NCBI GenBank assembly: GCA_018336075.1
Contig: JAGXRB010000375.1
Coordinates: 1-58,131 of the forward strand
Origin: Bacteroidota bacterium
GTDB taxonomy: Bacteria > Bacteroidota > Bacteroidia > Bacteroidales > F082
Length of the DNA: 58,131 nt
Reading direction: 5' to 3'
The position numbers and the translations under genes were made by a program. The notes beneath the pieces were generated by a model. It saw nothing but the letters and a program-made list of their open reading frames with translations, had not been told where the DNA came from and made no database searches. Shown here piece after piece: positions 36,659 to 45,527 of this stretch (its first letter is position 1; each line of letters begins with the position of its first letter).

Positions 36659-38161
36659 ATGCATATGATAGTAACAAAAGAAATGGGATTGATCAGGCTG
36701 TCCAATGATCAACATCTCATCCCTGCCGCAATCAGCTATGCTTCAAAGATTGCTGAAATTTCGGGTTTCTCCGCTGAAGAATGTACCAAAATTCAACTTG
36801 CAGTTGAAGAGGCATGTATGAACGTAATCAACAATTCATTTTTGCAGGAGGAGGATGCCGAATACGACATCCACTTTCTGAAAAATCTGAATAGTATTGA
36901 AATTCATATTCACGACATGGGACTTCCTTACGATCCTGAAATTGCTCCCCTTTATGACCCTTCCGCAGATTTACTGAAACAGGATTTAAGTGGACTTGGT
37001 TCGTTTCTTATCAGCAAAACAATGGATGAATATCGTTTCAACAATCTTGGTATCAAAGGCAAAGAAGTTGTTCTGATAAAATACTTTAATACGCCCAATA
37101 TCGCTGAAGAATACTCAGAAACAGTTGAACCTGAAATCGTTGCGCCACCACAACCCGGACTTCCGGTTGAGCAGATTGATTTTAATATCCGATTGATGGA
37201 GACTGGTGAAGCACTCGAAATATGCCGATGCGTTTACGACTGCTATGGATATTCCTACGCCAACGAAAACATTTATTTCCCCGAACGTGTTGCCGCTATG
37301 AATCAGGAGGGCAAACTTCGCTCGGCTGTTGCAGTGACTGATGAAGGAGAGATGGGCGGTCATTTTGCACTTATTTTTTATGACAATTTACCCGCAGAAG
37401 TAGGTATTGCAGTAACAAAAAAGAAGTTTCGCGGACAAGGTTTTGCCCGTCAGCTTGGTGAATTTCTTGAGATGGAAGCACGCAAAACAGGCCTCAGAGG
37501 CTTGCAGGTGAAAGAAGTTACAGCACATCCTTACACGCAGAAATTCTGCATTAAGTTAGGCTACAAAGACTGCGGATTGCTTTTGGCACACTCTCCTAAA
37601 ACACTGTCTTTTAAAGGCATTGCAGACACCCTGAAGCAAAGAAATTCTGATGTACTGGGATTTAAATATCTTGAATCTCCCGTTAAAAGACAGATTTACG
37701 CACCCTCGAAACATCAGGAAATGATCGGATTGTTGTACAATAATATTGGTGATAAAGTTGAATTTATCAGCAACGAAAATCCGGAAACATCCAATGAGCA
37801 ATGCGTTATGGAAGTAAAAATCCATTCTCTCCGGTCGCTGGCCGAAATCAGCATCACTGAATATGGTCAGGACACTATACAGGTTTTACGCAATGAAATG
37901 CGAAAAATATTTGCTGACGAGATTCAGGTAATTGAAATGTATCTGAGCATGAGAGATCCGATGACGCCTTCGGTCGTTTCTCAACTCGAAACAATGGGGT
38001 TCATTTTCACTGGCATCCTGCCGGAAACATCTCAGGGCGACTCCCTGATTATGCAGTATTTCAACGGCGTACATATTGATTACAGTCAGATTGTGCTTGT
38101 GACTGATGTTGCAAAACAACTGCTTGAATATGTAAAACAACATGATCCCCACGCGAATTAA
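36659..38161 (+). CDS. RsbW-like ATP-binding domain fused to GNAT acetyltransferase
   Basis: The N-terminal ~150 of 500 residues form a GHKL/HATPase_c_2 domain of the anti-sigma-factor kinase type: N box QLAVEEACMNVINNSF, G1 box HDMGLPYDP, G2 box SGLGSFLISKTMDEY. A GNAT domain (about 175-320) follows, with acetyl-CoA loop VTKKKFRGQGFARQL and a strand-6 region CIKLGYKDCG. The C-terminal ~170 residues resemble neither well and may be a second degenerate GNAT domain. The pairing suggests a signalling protein coupling a partner-switch ATPase to acetylation, but no sigma or anti-anti-sigma partner is adjacent. It follows the inserted-looking kinase and was probably downstream of the hydrolase gene before that insertion. 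Confidence 0.8.
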   Translation: MHMIVTKEMGLIRLSNDQHLIPAAISYASKIAEISGFSAEECTKIQLAVEEACMNVINNSFLQEEDAEYDIHFLKNLNSIEIHIHDMGLPYDPEIAPLYDPSADLLKQDLSGLGSFLISKTMDEYRFNNLGIKGKEVVLIKYFNTPNIAEEYSETVEPEIVAPPQPGLPVEQIDFNIRLMETGEALEICRCVYDCYGYSYANENIYFPERVAAMNQEGKLRSAVAVTDEGEMGGHFALIFYDNLPAEVGIAVTKKKFRGQGFARQLGEFLEMEARKTGLRGLQVKEVTAHPYTQKFCIKLGYKDCGLLLAHSPKTLSFKGIADTLKQRNSDVLGFKYLESPVKRQIYAPSKHQEMIGLLYNNIGDKVEFISNENPETSNEQCVMEVKIHSLRSLAEISITEYGQDTIQVLRNEMRKIFADEIQVIEMYLSMRDPMTPSVVSQLETMGFIFTGILPETSQGDSLIMQYFNGVHIDYSQIVLVTDVAKQLLEYVKQHDPHAN

Positions 38162-38275
38162 TTACAACTGAACTTATTGCAGGGTTTCCTTGAAGAGCAC
38201 TCATTGATACATGAGGAGTAATGAAAAAAAAATAAGAATGGTATAAATCTTTGTCTTTCAACAACAATTCTTGAT

Positions 38276-38306
38276 CAAAAAAAAACCGGTTCAAAATGAA
38301 CCGGTC
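38276..38306 (-). terminator. Intrinsic terminator of the DUF4397 gene
   Basis: ACCGGTTC (38285-38292) and GAACCGGT (38298-38305) form a GC-rich stem with a five-base loop. Read on the minus strand it runs into nine T residues, 20 bp past the stop codon. Confidence 0.85.
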
Positions 38307-38327
38307 TAAGTCTGATCAAAAAGCAGT

Positions 38328-41300
38328 CTATTTGTTTATGAGCACTTTTTGAGTTTTCTGTGATTTGTTTGCTGTTACTTTCATAAGGTAAATACCTTCA
38401 CTCAAGTCAGTTACATCAATTGATTTGTTTTGCATTCCATTTGACAAACGACCAAAATTCTCATTTTTTACCATAGAGCCAATCATGTTATAAATGGAGA
38501 CAGTTACTTCGCTGTCGGATAAAATATCCAATAAAATATTCACCTTTGAGGTGGCTGGATTTGGATAGAGGTTGAATGCACCTATTTGATTTTGTTCTTC
38601 AACAGAGGTAACAACTGGCAATTGTACAAGTGCTCCACCGCTTGCCAAAGCTGCATATAAACCAAAAGGCTCACCATTGTTGTTCTCAACAGGGTTTAAG
38701 AAACCTGAAGCAACTACAGTTAAAGCTTGTCCACCCAATCCAAGCGTTCCAAGTGGAGCAGCAAATGCCGCAACTGTGGTTGTACCGGTTTCATCTCTGA
38801 TTGCCAATAAATAGTCTGTGGTTGTCAAACTCAGATAACCAGCGAAATTTCCATATTCAAAATTGTCGATAATTGTTCCAGCACCTACACCGATTTCTAC
38901 AACATCTACAGTTGGAGCATCTGTTGAACCATGAAAAACCAACACATCAGTCAGGTTTGAAGATGCACTTGCTTCACGACCCATTGGATAAACATAAATA
39001 TCAAAAGGCTTAAAAGGTGTGTAATTCTGACTATTTACCAAACCATTTGCAATGAGCACATAGGTTTCTCCATCAGCAAGGGTGTAGTTTTGTGACCAGA
39101 TAGGGTTAGCCGGACTTGTGCTTCCGGGAGGCTGAATTGCGATGGTGAATTCTACTCCTGCAGGTGCGTCAATAAATGGAGTGGCTGTACGAAATGCGAA
39201 GTCAGCCAATAATTTTGTATCGTTTAACCAAACATCCACCGAAGATGCGGCAGCGTCAGCTGCATTGTGAATGACTTGCACGCGGGCTGATGGTGTATAA
39301 ACAGGTAACTCAACAAGCGCTCCACCTGAAGCAAGTGCAACAAATAAGCCAAAAGGAGCACCGTTATTATTTGCAGAAGGATTCAAAAATCCTGAAGCAA
39401 GCACTGTCAATGCCTGTCCCTGAAGTCCAAGCGTAGCCAAGGGCGCTGAATAGGAAGCAACTGTTACAGTTCCGGTTTCATCTCTTACTTCAAGAACGTA
39501 GTTAGCTGTCGGCAAATTCAGGTAGCCTGCAAAATTTCCGTATTCAAAATTGTCAATAATTGTTCCTGCACCTACACCGGTTTCAACAACATCTACTGTG
39601 GGAGCATCTGTTGATCCATGGAAAACGGCCACAGCAGTTTCATTGCTGTTCGCCGCCGCCTCCAAGGCTGTTGGCAAAACATAGATATCAAAAGGTTTAA
39701 ATGGTGTGTAATTCTGGTTATCGACCAAGCCATTTGCGACAAGAATATATTTACCTCCGTCGGCTAGAGTATAGTTTTGTGACCAGATAGGGTTAGCCGG
39801 ACTTGTGCTTCCGGGAGGCTGAATTGCGATGGTGAATTCTACTCCTGCAGGTGCGTCAATAAATGGAGTGGCTGTGCGGAAAGCGAAGTCAGCAACTATT
39901 TTTGTGTCATTTAACCAAACATCTACTGAAGCAGCAGCGGCATCGGCGGCATTGTGAATTACTTGCACGCGGGCGGTCGGCGTGTAACTATAAACAGGTA
40001 AATCAATAAGATCTCCTCCAGAAGCTAAAGCAACATAAAGACCAAATGGAGCTCCATTGTTATTTGCTGAAGGATTCAAAAATCCTGAAGCAAGTACTGT
40101 TACTGCTTGTCCATGTAGACCAAACGTAGCGAGGGGAACAGCATATGAAGCGACTGTTACAGTACCGGTTGCATCTCTTACTTCTACAACATAATCAGCT
40201 GTAATCACATTCAAATAGTCTACAAAATTTCCGTAAGAAAGATCATCAACAATTGTTCCGGCACCCACACCAACTTCAACAATATCAACTGTTGGAGCGT
40301 CTGTTGAACCATGGAAAACAGCCAATGCAGTTTCATTGCCTGCTGTTGCTGATTCCAAAGCAGTCGGCAAAACATAGATATCGAAAGGTTTAAACGGTAA
40401 ATAGTTTTGATTGTTTACCAATCCATTTGCAACAAGAATGTAAGAACCACCATCCATAAGTGTATAGTTTTGCGACCAGATTGGGTTAGCCGGACTTGTG
40501 CTACCGGGAGGTTTAATTGCGATGGTGAATTCTATTCCGGCAGGTGCATCAATAAATGGTGTGGCCGTGCGGAAAGCAAAATCAGCAATTAATTTTGTGT
40601 CGTTAAGCCAAACATCCACTACTTCAGCAGCGGCATCCGCAGAATTATGAATGACTTGCACGCGGGCTGAAGGTGTATAAGCAGGTAGCTCAACAAGCGC
40701 TCCACCAGAAGGTAAAGCAGCATAAAGACCAAATGGCGCTCCATTGCTATTTGCGGATGGATTTAAAAATCCAGATGCCAAAACTGTCAATGCTTGTCCC
40801 TGAAGACCAAGCGTAGCCAAAGGCGCTGAGTAAGCAGCAACGGTTACAGTACCGGTTTCATCTCTTACTTCGAGAACGTAATTCGCTGTTGGCAATTCAA
40901 GATATCCTGCAACATTACCGTACATCAAATTGTTTACAATCTGACCTGCGCCAACACCAGTTTCATAAATGTCAACTGTAGGAGCATCGGTAGCGCCGTG
41001 TGCAACCAGAACATCAGTGTTTGCTGCCTGAGAGGCGACCTCGCGGCCGATAGGATAAACACTTACCAAGAAAGTGGGTGAAGGGTTATAACCGGATGTG
41101 CTGATAATGCCTCCAGCAACAATAACATAGGTTTGATTCTCAGTCAGCGAAACTTGCTTTACTCTGAAGGACTGTGTCCAACTGGTACTGTTTGGCGGCG
41201 CAATGCCAATGTTAAGAAGTACACCGGCAGGTGCACTTATAAAAGGTGTAGCTGTTCTGAAAGCAAAGTTCTCGATCAGCTTGGTATTGTTCAACCATAC

Positions 41301-41429
41301 ATCAACCACAGATGCAGCTGCATCGGCAGAATTGTGAATTATCTGAACACGGGCAGTTTGAGCATTCAGGCTTGCCGTAGCAAACAAAAACGCTAATAGA
41401 AAGAAAGTGTAAATTTTTAAAGATTTCAT
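38328..41429 (-). CDS. DUF4397 repeat surface protein with T9SS sorting domain
   Basis: This 1033-residue exported protein has a signal peptide (about 1-24, ending LNAQ). It has four tandem ~230-residue units starting near residues 26, 255, 485 and 716. Each opens with ARVQVIHNxADAAA, VDVWLNDTK and FAFRTATPFIDAPAG (a DUF4397 domain). Each continues with a second half that looks like a diverged DUF4397: FHGSTDAPTVD, GNFAGYL, VLEVRDETGTVTVASY, LTVLASGFLNP. Residues ~945-1033 (FNLYPNPATSKVNI, YNMIGSMV, GIYLMKV) are a T9SS type A sorting domain. The units are nearly identical in DNA in places. The function is unknown; it is likely surface-attached. The adjacent ECF-like sigma factor could regulate it. 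Confidence 0.88.
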   Translation of the reverse strand: MKSLKIYTFFLLAFLFATASLNAQTARVQIIHNSADAAASVVDVWLNNTKLIENFAFRTATPFISAPAGVLLNIGIAPPNSTSWTQSFRVKQVSLTENQTYVIVAGGIISTSGYNPSPTFLVSVYPIGREVASQAANTDVLVAHGATDAPTVDIYETGVGAGQIVNNLMYGNVAGYLELPTANYVLEVRDETGTVTVAAYSAPLATLGLQGQALTVLASGFLNPSANSNGAPFGLYAALPSGGALVELPAYTPSARVQVIHNSADAAAEVVDVWLNDTKLIADFAFRTATPFIDAPAGIEFTIAIKPPGSTSPANPIWSQNYTLMDGGSYILVANGLVNNQNYLPFKPFDIYVLPTALESATAGNETALAVFHGSTDAPTVDIVEVGVGAGTIVDDLSYGNFVDYLNVITADYVVEVRDATGTVTVASYAVPLATFGLHGQAVTVLASGFLNPSANNNGAPFGLYVALASGGDLIDLPVYSYTPTARVQVIHNAADAAAASVDVWLNDTKIVADFAFRTATPFIDAPAGVEFTIAIQPPGSTSPANPIWSQNYTLADGGKYILVANGLVDNQNYTPFKPFDIYVLPTALEAAANSNETAVAVFHGSTDAPTVDVVETGVGAGTIIDNFEYGNFAGYLNLPTANYVLEVRDETGTVTVASYSAPLATLGLQGQALTVLASGFLNPSANNNGAPFGLFVALASGGALVELPVYTPSARVQVIHNAADAAASSVDVWLNDTKLLADFAFRTATPFIDAPAGVEFTIAIQPPGSTSPANPIWSQNYTLADGETYVLIANGLVNSQNYTPFKPFDIYVYPMGREASASSNLTDVLVFHGSTDAPTVDVVEIGVGAGTIIDNFEYGNFAGYLSLTTTDYLLAIRDETGTTTVAAFAAPLGTLGLGGQALTVVASGFLNPVENNNGEPFGLYAALASGGALVQLPVVTSVEEQNQIGAFNLYPNPATSKVNILLDILSDSEVTVSIYNMIGSMVKNENFGRLSNGMQNKSIDVTDLSEGIYLMKVTANKSQKTQKVLINK
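39085..39188 (-). repeat. 104-bp perfect intragenic repeat, copy 1
   Basis: It is identical to 39772-39875 in the same reading frame, 687 bp away, which is one 229-codon unit of the DUF4397 protein. Perfect identity across silent sites shows recent unit duplication or gene conversion. Confidence 0.85.
39772..39875 (-). repeat. 104-bp perfect intragenic repeat, copy 2
   Basis: This is the second copy of the 39085-39188 repeat. The corresponding stretches of the other two units are similar but not identical. Confidence 0.85.
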
Positions 41430-41614
41430 TGTAATAGTTTTTAAAAAGTTTATTAATAGTTTTATTTGAAGCTTTCAGAAAGTCACTTAGAAAGCATTTG
41501 TATTTTCAAGACAGCTATGTTAAAGAACACCCTTATTCAATTTTTGAAAATAATTACTTTTTGTTTAATTTTAACACTTTTTTATTATACAATAAGTCAT
41601 ATAGGCAAAAAAAT

Positions 41615-42124
41615 TTATGCCGGGTTGTATTCGCTTAAGCTTTCCATCAGTTTTTTTCTGCTGTAGAAAATTCTACTTTTAACAGTGCCAATTGTCAGAT
41701 TCAAATCATCGGCTATTTCCTTGTACTTGTAGCCTTCGTTGTACATATCAAAAGCACGGCGAAAATCCTTATCAAGGGATTCTATTCCTTGTTTAAGTTC
41801 TTTTGTGGCAATGATTGACTCAGGATTGAACTCGGTGTCATGTGAACCTGAGTTGATATGAAACAGATTATCAGTCTGATCAATAAAAGTTTTGGTTTTC
41901 TTATTTCTGCGATAATTGTTGATGAAGATATTCTTCATGATCGTGTAAACCCATGCTTTTAGATTGGATTCGTTGACAAACTTTTCACGATAAATCAAAG
42001 CTTTCAGAAAAGTCTCCTGCAAAAGATCTTTTGCATCATCTTCATTGCCGGTTAATTGTTTGGCAAATACTTCAAGATATTTTTGAAGTCCGGTCAGTTT
42101 ATAGTTAAATTCAATTGCTGTCAT
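41615..42124 (-). CDS. Sigma-70 family RNA polymerase sigma factor (ECF-like)
   Basis: This 169-residue protein contains only regions 2 and 4. Region 2 (about 10-80) includes NEDDAKDLLQETFLKAL and the -10 recognition helix AWVYTIMKNIFINNYRR. Region 4 (about 105-165) has the helix-turn-helix YKEIADDLNLTIGTVKSRIFYSRKKL. This is the layout of extracytoplasmic-function sigma factors. No anti-sigma factor gene is adjacent. The gene starts 695 bp upstream of the DUF4397 protein gene on the same strand, a 185-bp gap separates the two, and the sigma factor may regulate its neighbour. Confidence 0.88.
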   Translation of the reverse strand: MTAIEFNYKLTGLQKYLEVFAKQLTGNEDDAKDLLQETFLKALIYREKFVNESNLKAWVYTIMKNIFINNYRRNKKTKTFIDQTDNLFHINSGSHDTEFNPESIIATKELKQGIESLDKDFRRAFDMYNEGYKYKEIADDLNLTIGTVKSRIFYSRKKLMESLSEYNPA

Positions 42125-42190
42125 GATTATTTTTTGTTTAATGTTTACATGGCAAAATTAAACAAAGATTTCATTTTGTCAAGCCTTTTT

Positions 42191-42222
42191 GCAAAATAGT
42201 TAAACAAAAAATGTTAAACAAA
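42191..42222 (-). promoter_or_regulatory. Promoter candidate for the sigma-factor gene
   Basis: On the minus strand TTTG (42219-42222), 20 bp, then TATTTTG (42192-42198) is close to the TTTG-N19-21-TAnnTTTG pattern. The region also has three GTTTAAC/GTTTAAT-like strings (near 42135, 42200 and 42213), which may be binding sites. A similar TTTGTTTAATTTT lies at 41560-41573, ahead of the DUF4397 gene. Confidence 0.4.
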
Positions 42223-42300
42223 AGACAACAGACTCAAGTTTAAGTACTTAAGTTTAAATAAAAAATTAAAATAATTGGGTTTATTTTAAAAAACTTGTCT

Positions 42301-44229
42301 TTACAAGAGTTTTTTTACGGCATTCCGGTTAAAATTGTTCATCGGTTGAAGCCCTTCATCAAGATACATAGATTCAACAAGGTCTTTATAATTCTCCAAA
42401 ACTTTATGGCGGACCATTTTCATTGTTGAATTAATCATTTGATTTTGCTCGGTAAAAAGTTCTTCAGCAATAACAAAAGTTTTTGGAATCCAAATCTCTG
42501 GAAACTGATTCCGGTATGCTTCCATTTCCCTAAATCTATACAATGATTTTTGAATGGCTGATATCAGATCATCAGCGGATTTGATATTGTGTTCTTTAAC
42601 TTTCTTCAATACAGCTTGCTCATCTAGGGTAATAACGGCAACAGTATATGGACGCATATCGTTATAGACCATTGTTTGTGCGATGAGGTCAGATGAATTT
42701 ACAATTGCTTCTTCAATGCCTTCCGGAGAATACTTTTCGCCGTTGGCAGAAATGAGCAAAGCTTTTTGCCTGCCCACTACGACCAAAAATCCATCTTCAT
42801 CAAAATATCCGAGATCGCCTGTCCAAAGCCAACCATCGCGGATTGTTGCCATAGTAGCCTCAGGGTTAAGGTAATAGCCTTTCATTACATTTTCGCCACG
42901 AATTACAATTTCCCCCTGTCTGCCTTGTGGCAAAGAATTGCCTGATTCGTCAGATATTTTGCATTCGATGCCGGGCAAGACCATCCCTGAAGTTCCAAGC
43001 TTGTGCCGGCCTGGTGTATTGGCAGAAATTATGGGTGTAGCTTCAGTGAGGCCATATCCTTGAAATACGGGAACGCCAATGGCAGCAAAAAAACGTTGCT
43101 GTGAAATATCGAGCAAGGCACCACCACCGACACAATAGCGGATGTTGTCGCCAAAAACTTTCTGAAACTTTTTAAATATGAGGTTGTAAGCAATTTTATA
43201 AATCATTCTCTTTTGCAGACTTACTTTTGGAGGCTTTCGAAATCCATCACCATAAAGCCCGATGCCAGCTTCAAGTCCTGAAGCAAACAATTTTTGAATC
43301 AAGCCACCTTTAGCTGCAACTCCTTCTTTCATTTTCAACATGAAATTACCTGTTAGCGCAGGAACTGTCAGAATAAAATGCGGATTGGCTTCTTTCAGAT
43401 TGATTGGTATATTTCTTAAGGTATTTTTGCCACCTCCTCTTGCATCAACAAAATATATCGAAAGCCCTCGGACAACACTGGCATAAATACCCACAGTGTG
43501 GGCAAATGAATGGTCGAGAGGCAAAATAAGCATGAGCCGGTCGCCTTCGCTTACCTGAAAATAAGTCATGGCATCAGTACTGTTGGCATAATAATTTAAA
43601 TGCGTCAGCATGATGCCTTTCGGGTTTCCAGTAGTGCCTGAGGTGTATGAAATAGTAACAACCTGATCTTCTTTGATCTCTGCATCGATGAGATCTAGCT
43701 TTTCCTTAACATCTTCAAAAACGCTCTCACCTTCAGCATACATATTTCTGAGCAACAGGATGTCGTTCTCAATATTCAGGCTACTGCTTTCAATCAAGGT
43801 TCCATGCGGTGCAATATCGTCATCAATATAGATAAGTTTGAAATCCGGGATTTCAAGTTTTTGGATAGCAAGGAGCGCTTTTTCGATCGTATTGGATGAA
43901 ACGATCATTGCCTTGCACTGTGCATGGTTGAGCCTGAATAATATTTCTTCCGGAAGTAGTTTAATGCTGAGTGGCACATTAATACATCCCGCCATAAGTA
44001 TCCCATATTCTGTTATAACCCAGTCGTTGCGACCTTCTGCGAGCATGGCTATTCTGTCATCAGGTTTAAATCCACTTGTAAACAGAGAAGCTGCAAAATA
44101 CTCAGCCTGTTCAAGCACCTGTCCAAAGGTTTTCGAATCCCAGCCATTGTCACCTTTTTGATTCACATATGGTGTATCACCGTATTGTTTCGCTGCCTGC
44201 CGCAGCAAGTTGATTACAGTTTTTTCCAT
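42301..44229 (-). CDS. Long-chain fatty acid--CoA ligase (AMP-binding)
   Basis: This 642-residue acyl-activating enzyme has P-loop-like motif A3 YTSGTTGNPKGIMLTH, A5 YGLTEATP, A7 GWLWTGDLGYFDEDGFL and A8 GRQKALLISANGEKYSPE. No signal peptide is present, so it is cytoplasmic or membrane-associated. Length and motifs fit the FAA1/FadD15 type of long-chain acyl-CoA synthetases, which form acyl-CoA from fatty acid, ATP and CoA via an acyl-adenylate. It lies between the sigma factor gene and the MerR gene on the same strand, with gaps of 170-180 bp on each side, so it is probably transcribed on its own. Confidence 0.9.
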   Translation of the reverse strand: MEKTVINLLRQAAKQYGDTPYVNQKGDNGWDSKTFGQVLEQAEYFAASLFTSGFKPDDRIAMLAEGRNDWVITEYGILMAGCINVPLSIKLLPEEILFRLNHAQCKAMIVSSNTIEKALLAIQKLEIPDFKLIYIDDDIAPHGTLIESSSLNIENDILLLRNMYAEGESVFEDVKEKLDLIDAEIKEDQVVTISYTSGTTGNPKGIMLTHLNYYANSTDAMTYFQVSEGDRLMLILPLDHSFAHTVGIYASVVRGLSIYFVDARGGGKNTLRNIPINLKEANPHFILTVPALTGNFMLKMKEGVAAKGGLIQKLFASGLEAGIGLYGDGFRKPPKVSLQKRMIYKIAYNLIFKKFQKVFGDNIRYCVGGGALLDISQQRFFAAIGVPVFQGYGLTEATPIISANTPGRHKLGTSGMVLPGIECKISDESGNSLPQGRQGEIVIRGENVMKGYYLNPEATMATIRDGWLWTGDLGYFDEDGFLVVVGRQKALLISANGEKYSPEGIEEAIVNSSDLIAQTMVYNDMRPYTVAVITLDEQAVLKKVKEHNIKSADDLISAIQKSLYRFREMEAYRNQFPEIWIPKTFVIAEELFTEQNQMINSTMKMVRHKVLENYKDLVESMYLDEGLQPMNNFNRNAVKKLL

Positions 44230-44399
44230 CGTTTTCCAGTTTGAAATTAGGCCGCAATTTAGCCATTTTTTTCAGTCTGGTAAAATTCAGTAAGGCATTA
44301 AAAATGTGCTGATTTTAAAAGTAAAACGCTATTAAAAGCAAAAGGAGTATTTAAAGAATCTGAATTTCTATTAAGTTAGAAGAAAAACAGAATCATTAT

Positions 44400-45284
44400 C
44401 TATGCAAATTCTTTCAACATTCGCTTAAATTCCATTGCAGAGGAAACAGTCCGGGAGTTTTTTGGAAGACAAAAATTAATATTGGCAGCTTGAATACCAC
44501 TTATAAACAACTCTTGTTCTGAAAAATATTTTGAAAGTTGATCTATATAATTTTTCAAGTCGTTCATATTAATAGCAGAAACAAAATACGTTGCTAAAAA
44601 ACTGGGCTTGACTGTATCAGCAACAGAAAAAAGATCAAGAATCGGTACATTTTGCCCGAGATAAATGACTTTAAAACCATGTTTACGGGCAAGATAAAAG
44701 TATGTTAGCAGGCCTATCTCGTGTAGTTCCCATTCCGGCAGGAAAAGAATAATTTTCTTGGCGTTTGGATCAAAAACTCCCGGCAGACTGTCGATAGCAA
44801 CACAAAGTTTCATCCTTATGAGATTGCTGATAAAGTGTTCCTGAGCAGGATTTATTGAGCCTGTTTGCCAAAGGACACCAACTTTCTCAAAGAAAGGATA
44901 AAGAATATGGTAGAGGGTATCTTCAAAACCAATCTTCATTATGCTCTGGTTCAATATTTTATCAAAACGCTCTTCATTGAGCTCAATCATTGAAACAACG
45001 AGGCTTTCTATCTGGCTTACATAATCTGACTCGGGTTTCACGACTTCGATAATCTTTTGATTGATTTCGTAGGTGCTCATGCTGGCAATCTTTGAAATCT
45101 TGATACCGCAGCGATTGAGGATGGAAACATTGAGCAGCTTCTTCAGATCTTCGTCGGTGTAGGAACGGATGTTTGAGTCGGAACGATCAGGGTCAACAAT
45201 ATTATAGCGTTTTTCCCAGATACGTAAAGTATGTGCTTTTACGTTTGTTAGTCTTTCCAGATCTTTGATTGAATATGTTGACAT
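44400..45284 (-). CDS. CarH/LitR-like MerR regulator with B12-binding domain
   Basis: Residues 1-75 of 294 are a MerR winged helix (YSIKDLERLTNVKAHTLRIWEKRY). A B12-binding-2 helical cap follows (about 85-165) with VGVLWQTG and AQEHFISN: Trp139, Glu149 and His150 match the Trp-x9-Glu-His signature of the light sensor CarH. The Rossmann B12 domain (about 175-294) has PEWELHEIGL, with His188 at the position of the lower axial cobalt ligand, and LGQNVP. CarH-type proteins repress in the dark as adenosylcobalamin-bound tetramers and are released by light, usually controlling carotenoid genes. No carotenoid gene is in the window, so the target here is unknown. It is divergent to the KdsC-containing operon. 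Confidence 0.85.
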   Translation of the reverse strand: MSTYSIKDLERLTNVKAHTLRIWEKRYNIVDPDRSDSNIRSYTDEDLKKLLNVSILNRCGIKISKIASMSTYEINQKIIEVVKPESDYVSQIESLVVSMIELNEERFDKILNQSIMKIGFEDTLYHILYPFFEKVGVLWQTGSINPAQEHFISNLIRMKLCVAIDSLPGVFDPNAKKIILFLPEWELHEIGLLTYFYLARKHGFKVIYLGQNVPILDLFSVADTVKPSFLATYFVSAINMNDLKNYIDQLSKYFSEQELFISGIQAANINFCLPKNSRTVSSAMEFKRMLKEFA

Positions 45285-45527
45285 ATCGTTTTAAGGTAAT
45301 TTAGTGATGAATAAACATTCAATTTGCAGAATTGTTTTAAGATGTTAATAAATCTTTAAAAAAATAATTCAATTTGGCCTTATATGATGAGTAGCATAAC
45401 TTAAGAAACAGTAAATCAATACAATTGCTGTTTTTTGGCTTATAAAAACATTTATAGGCTTCCTTTGGTTAAACAACAAAAAACCAGCAAGCCAAAAAGT
45501 TGTAATTTCGTGCAAAAATATTTGTTG

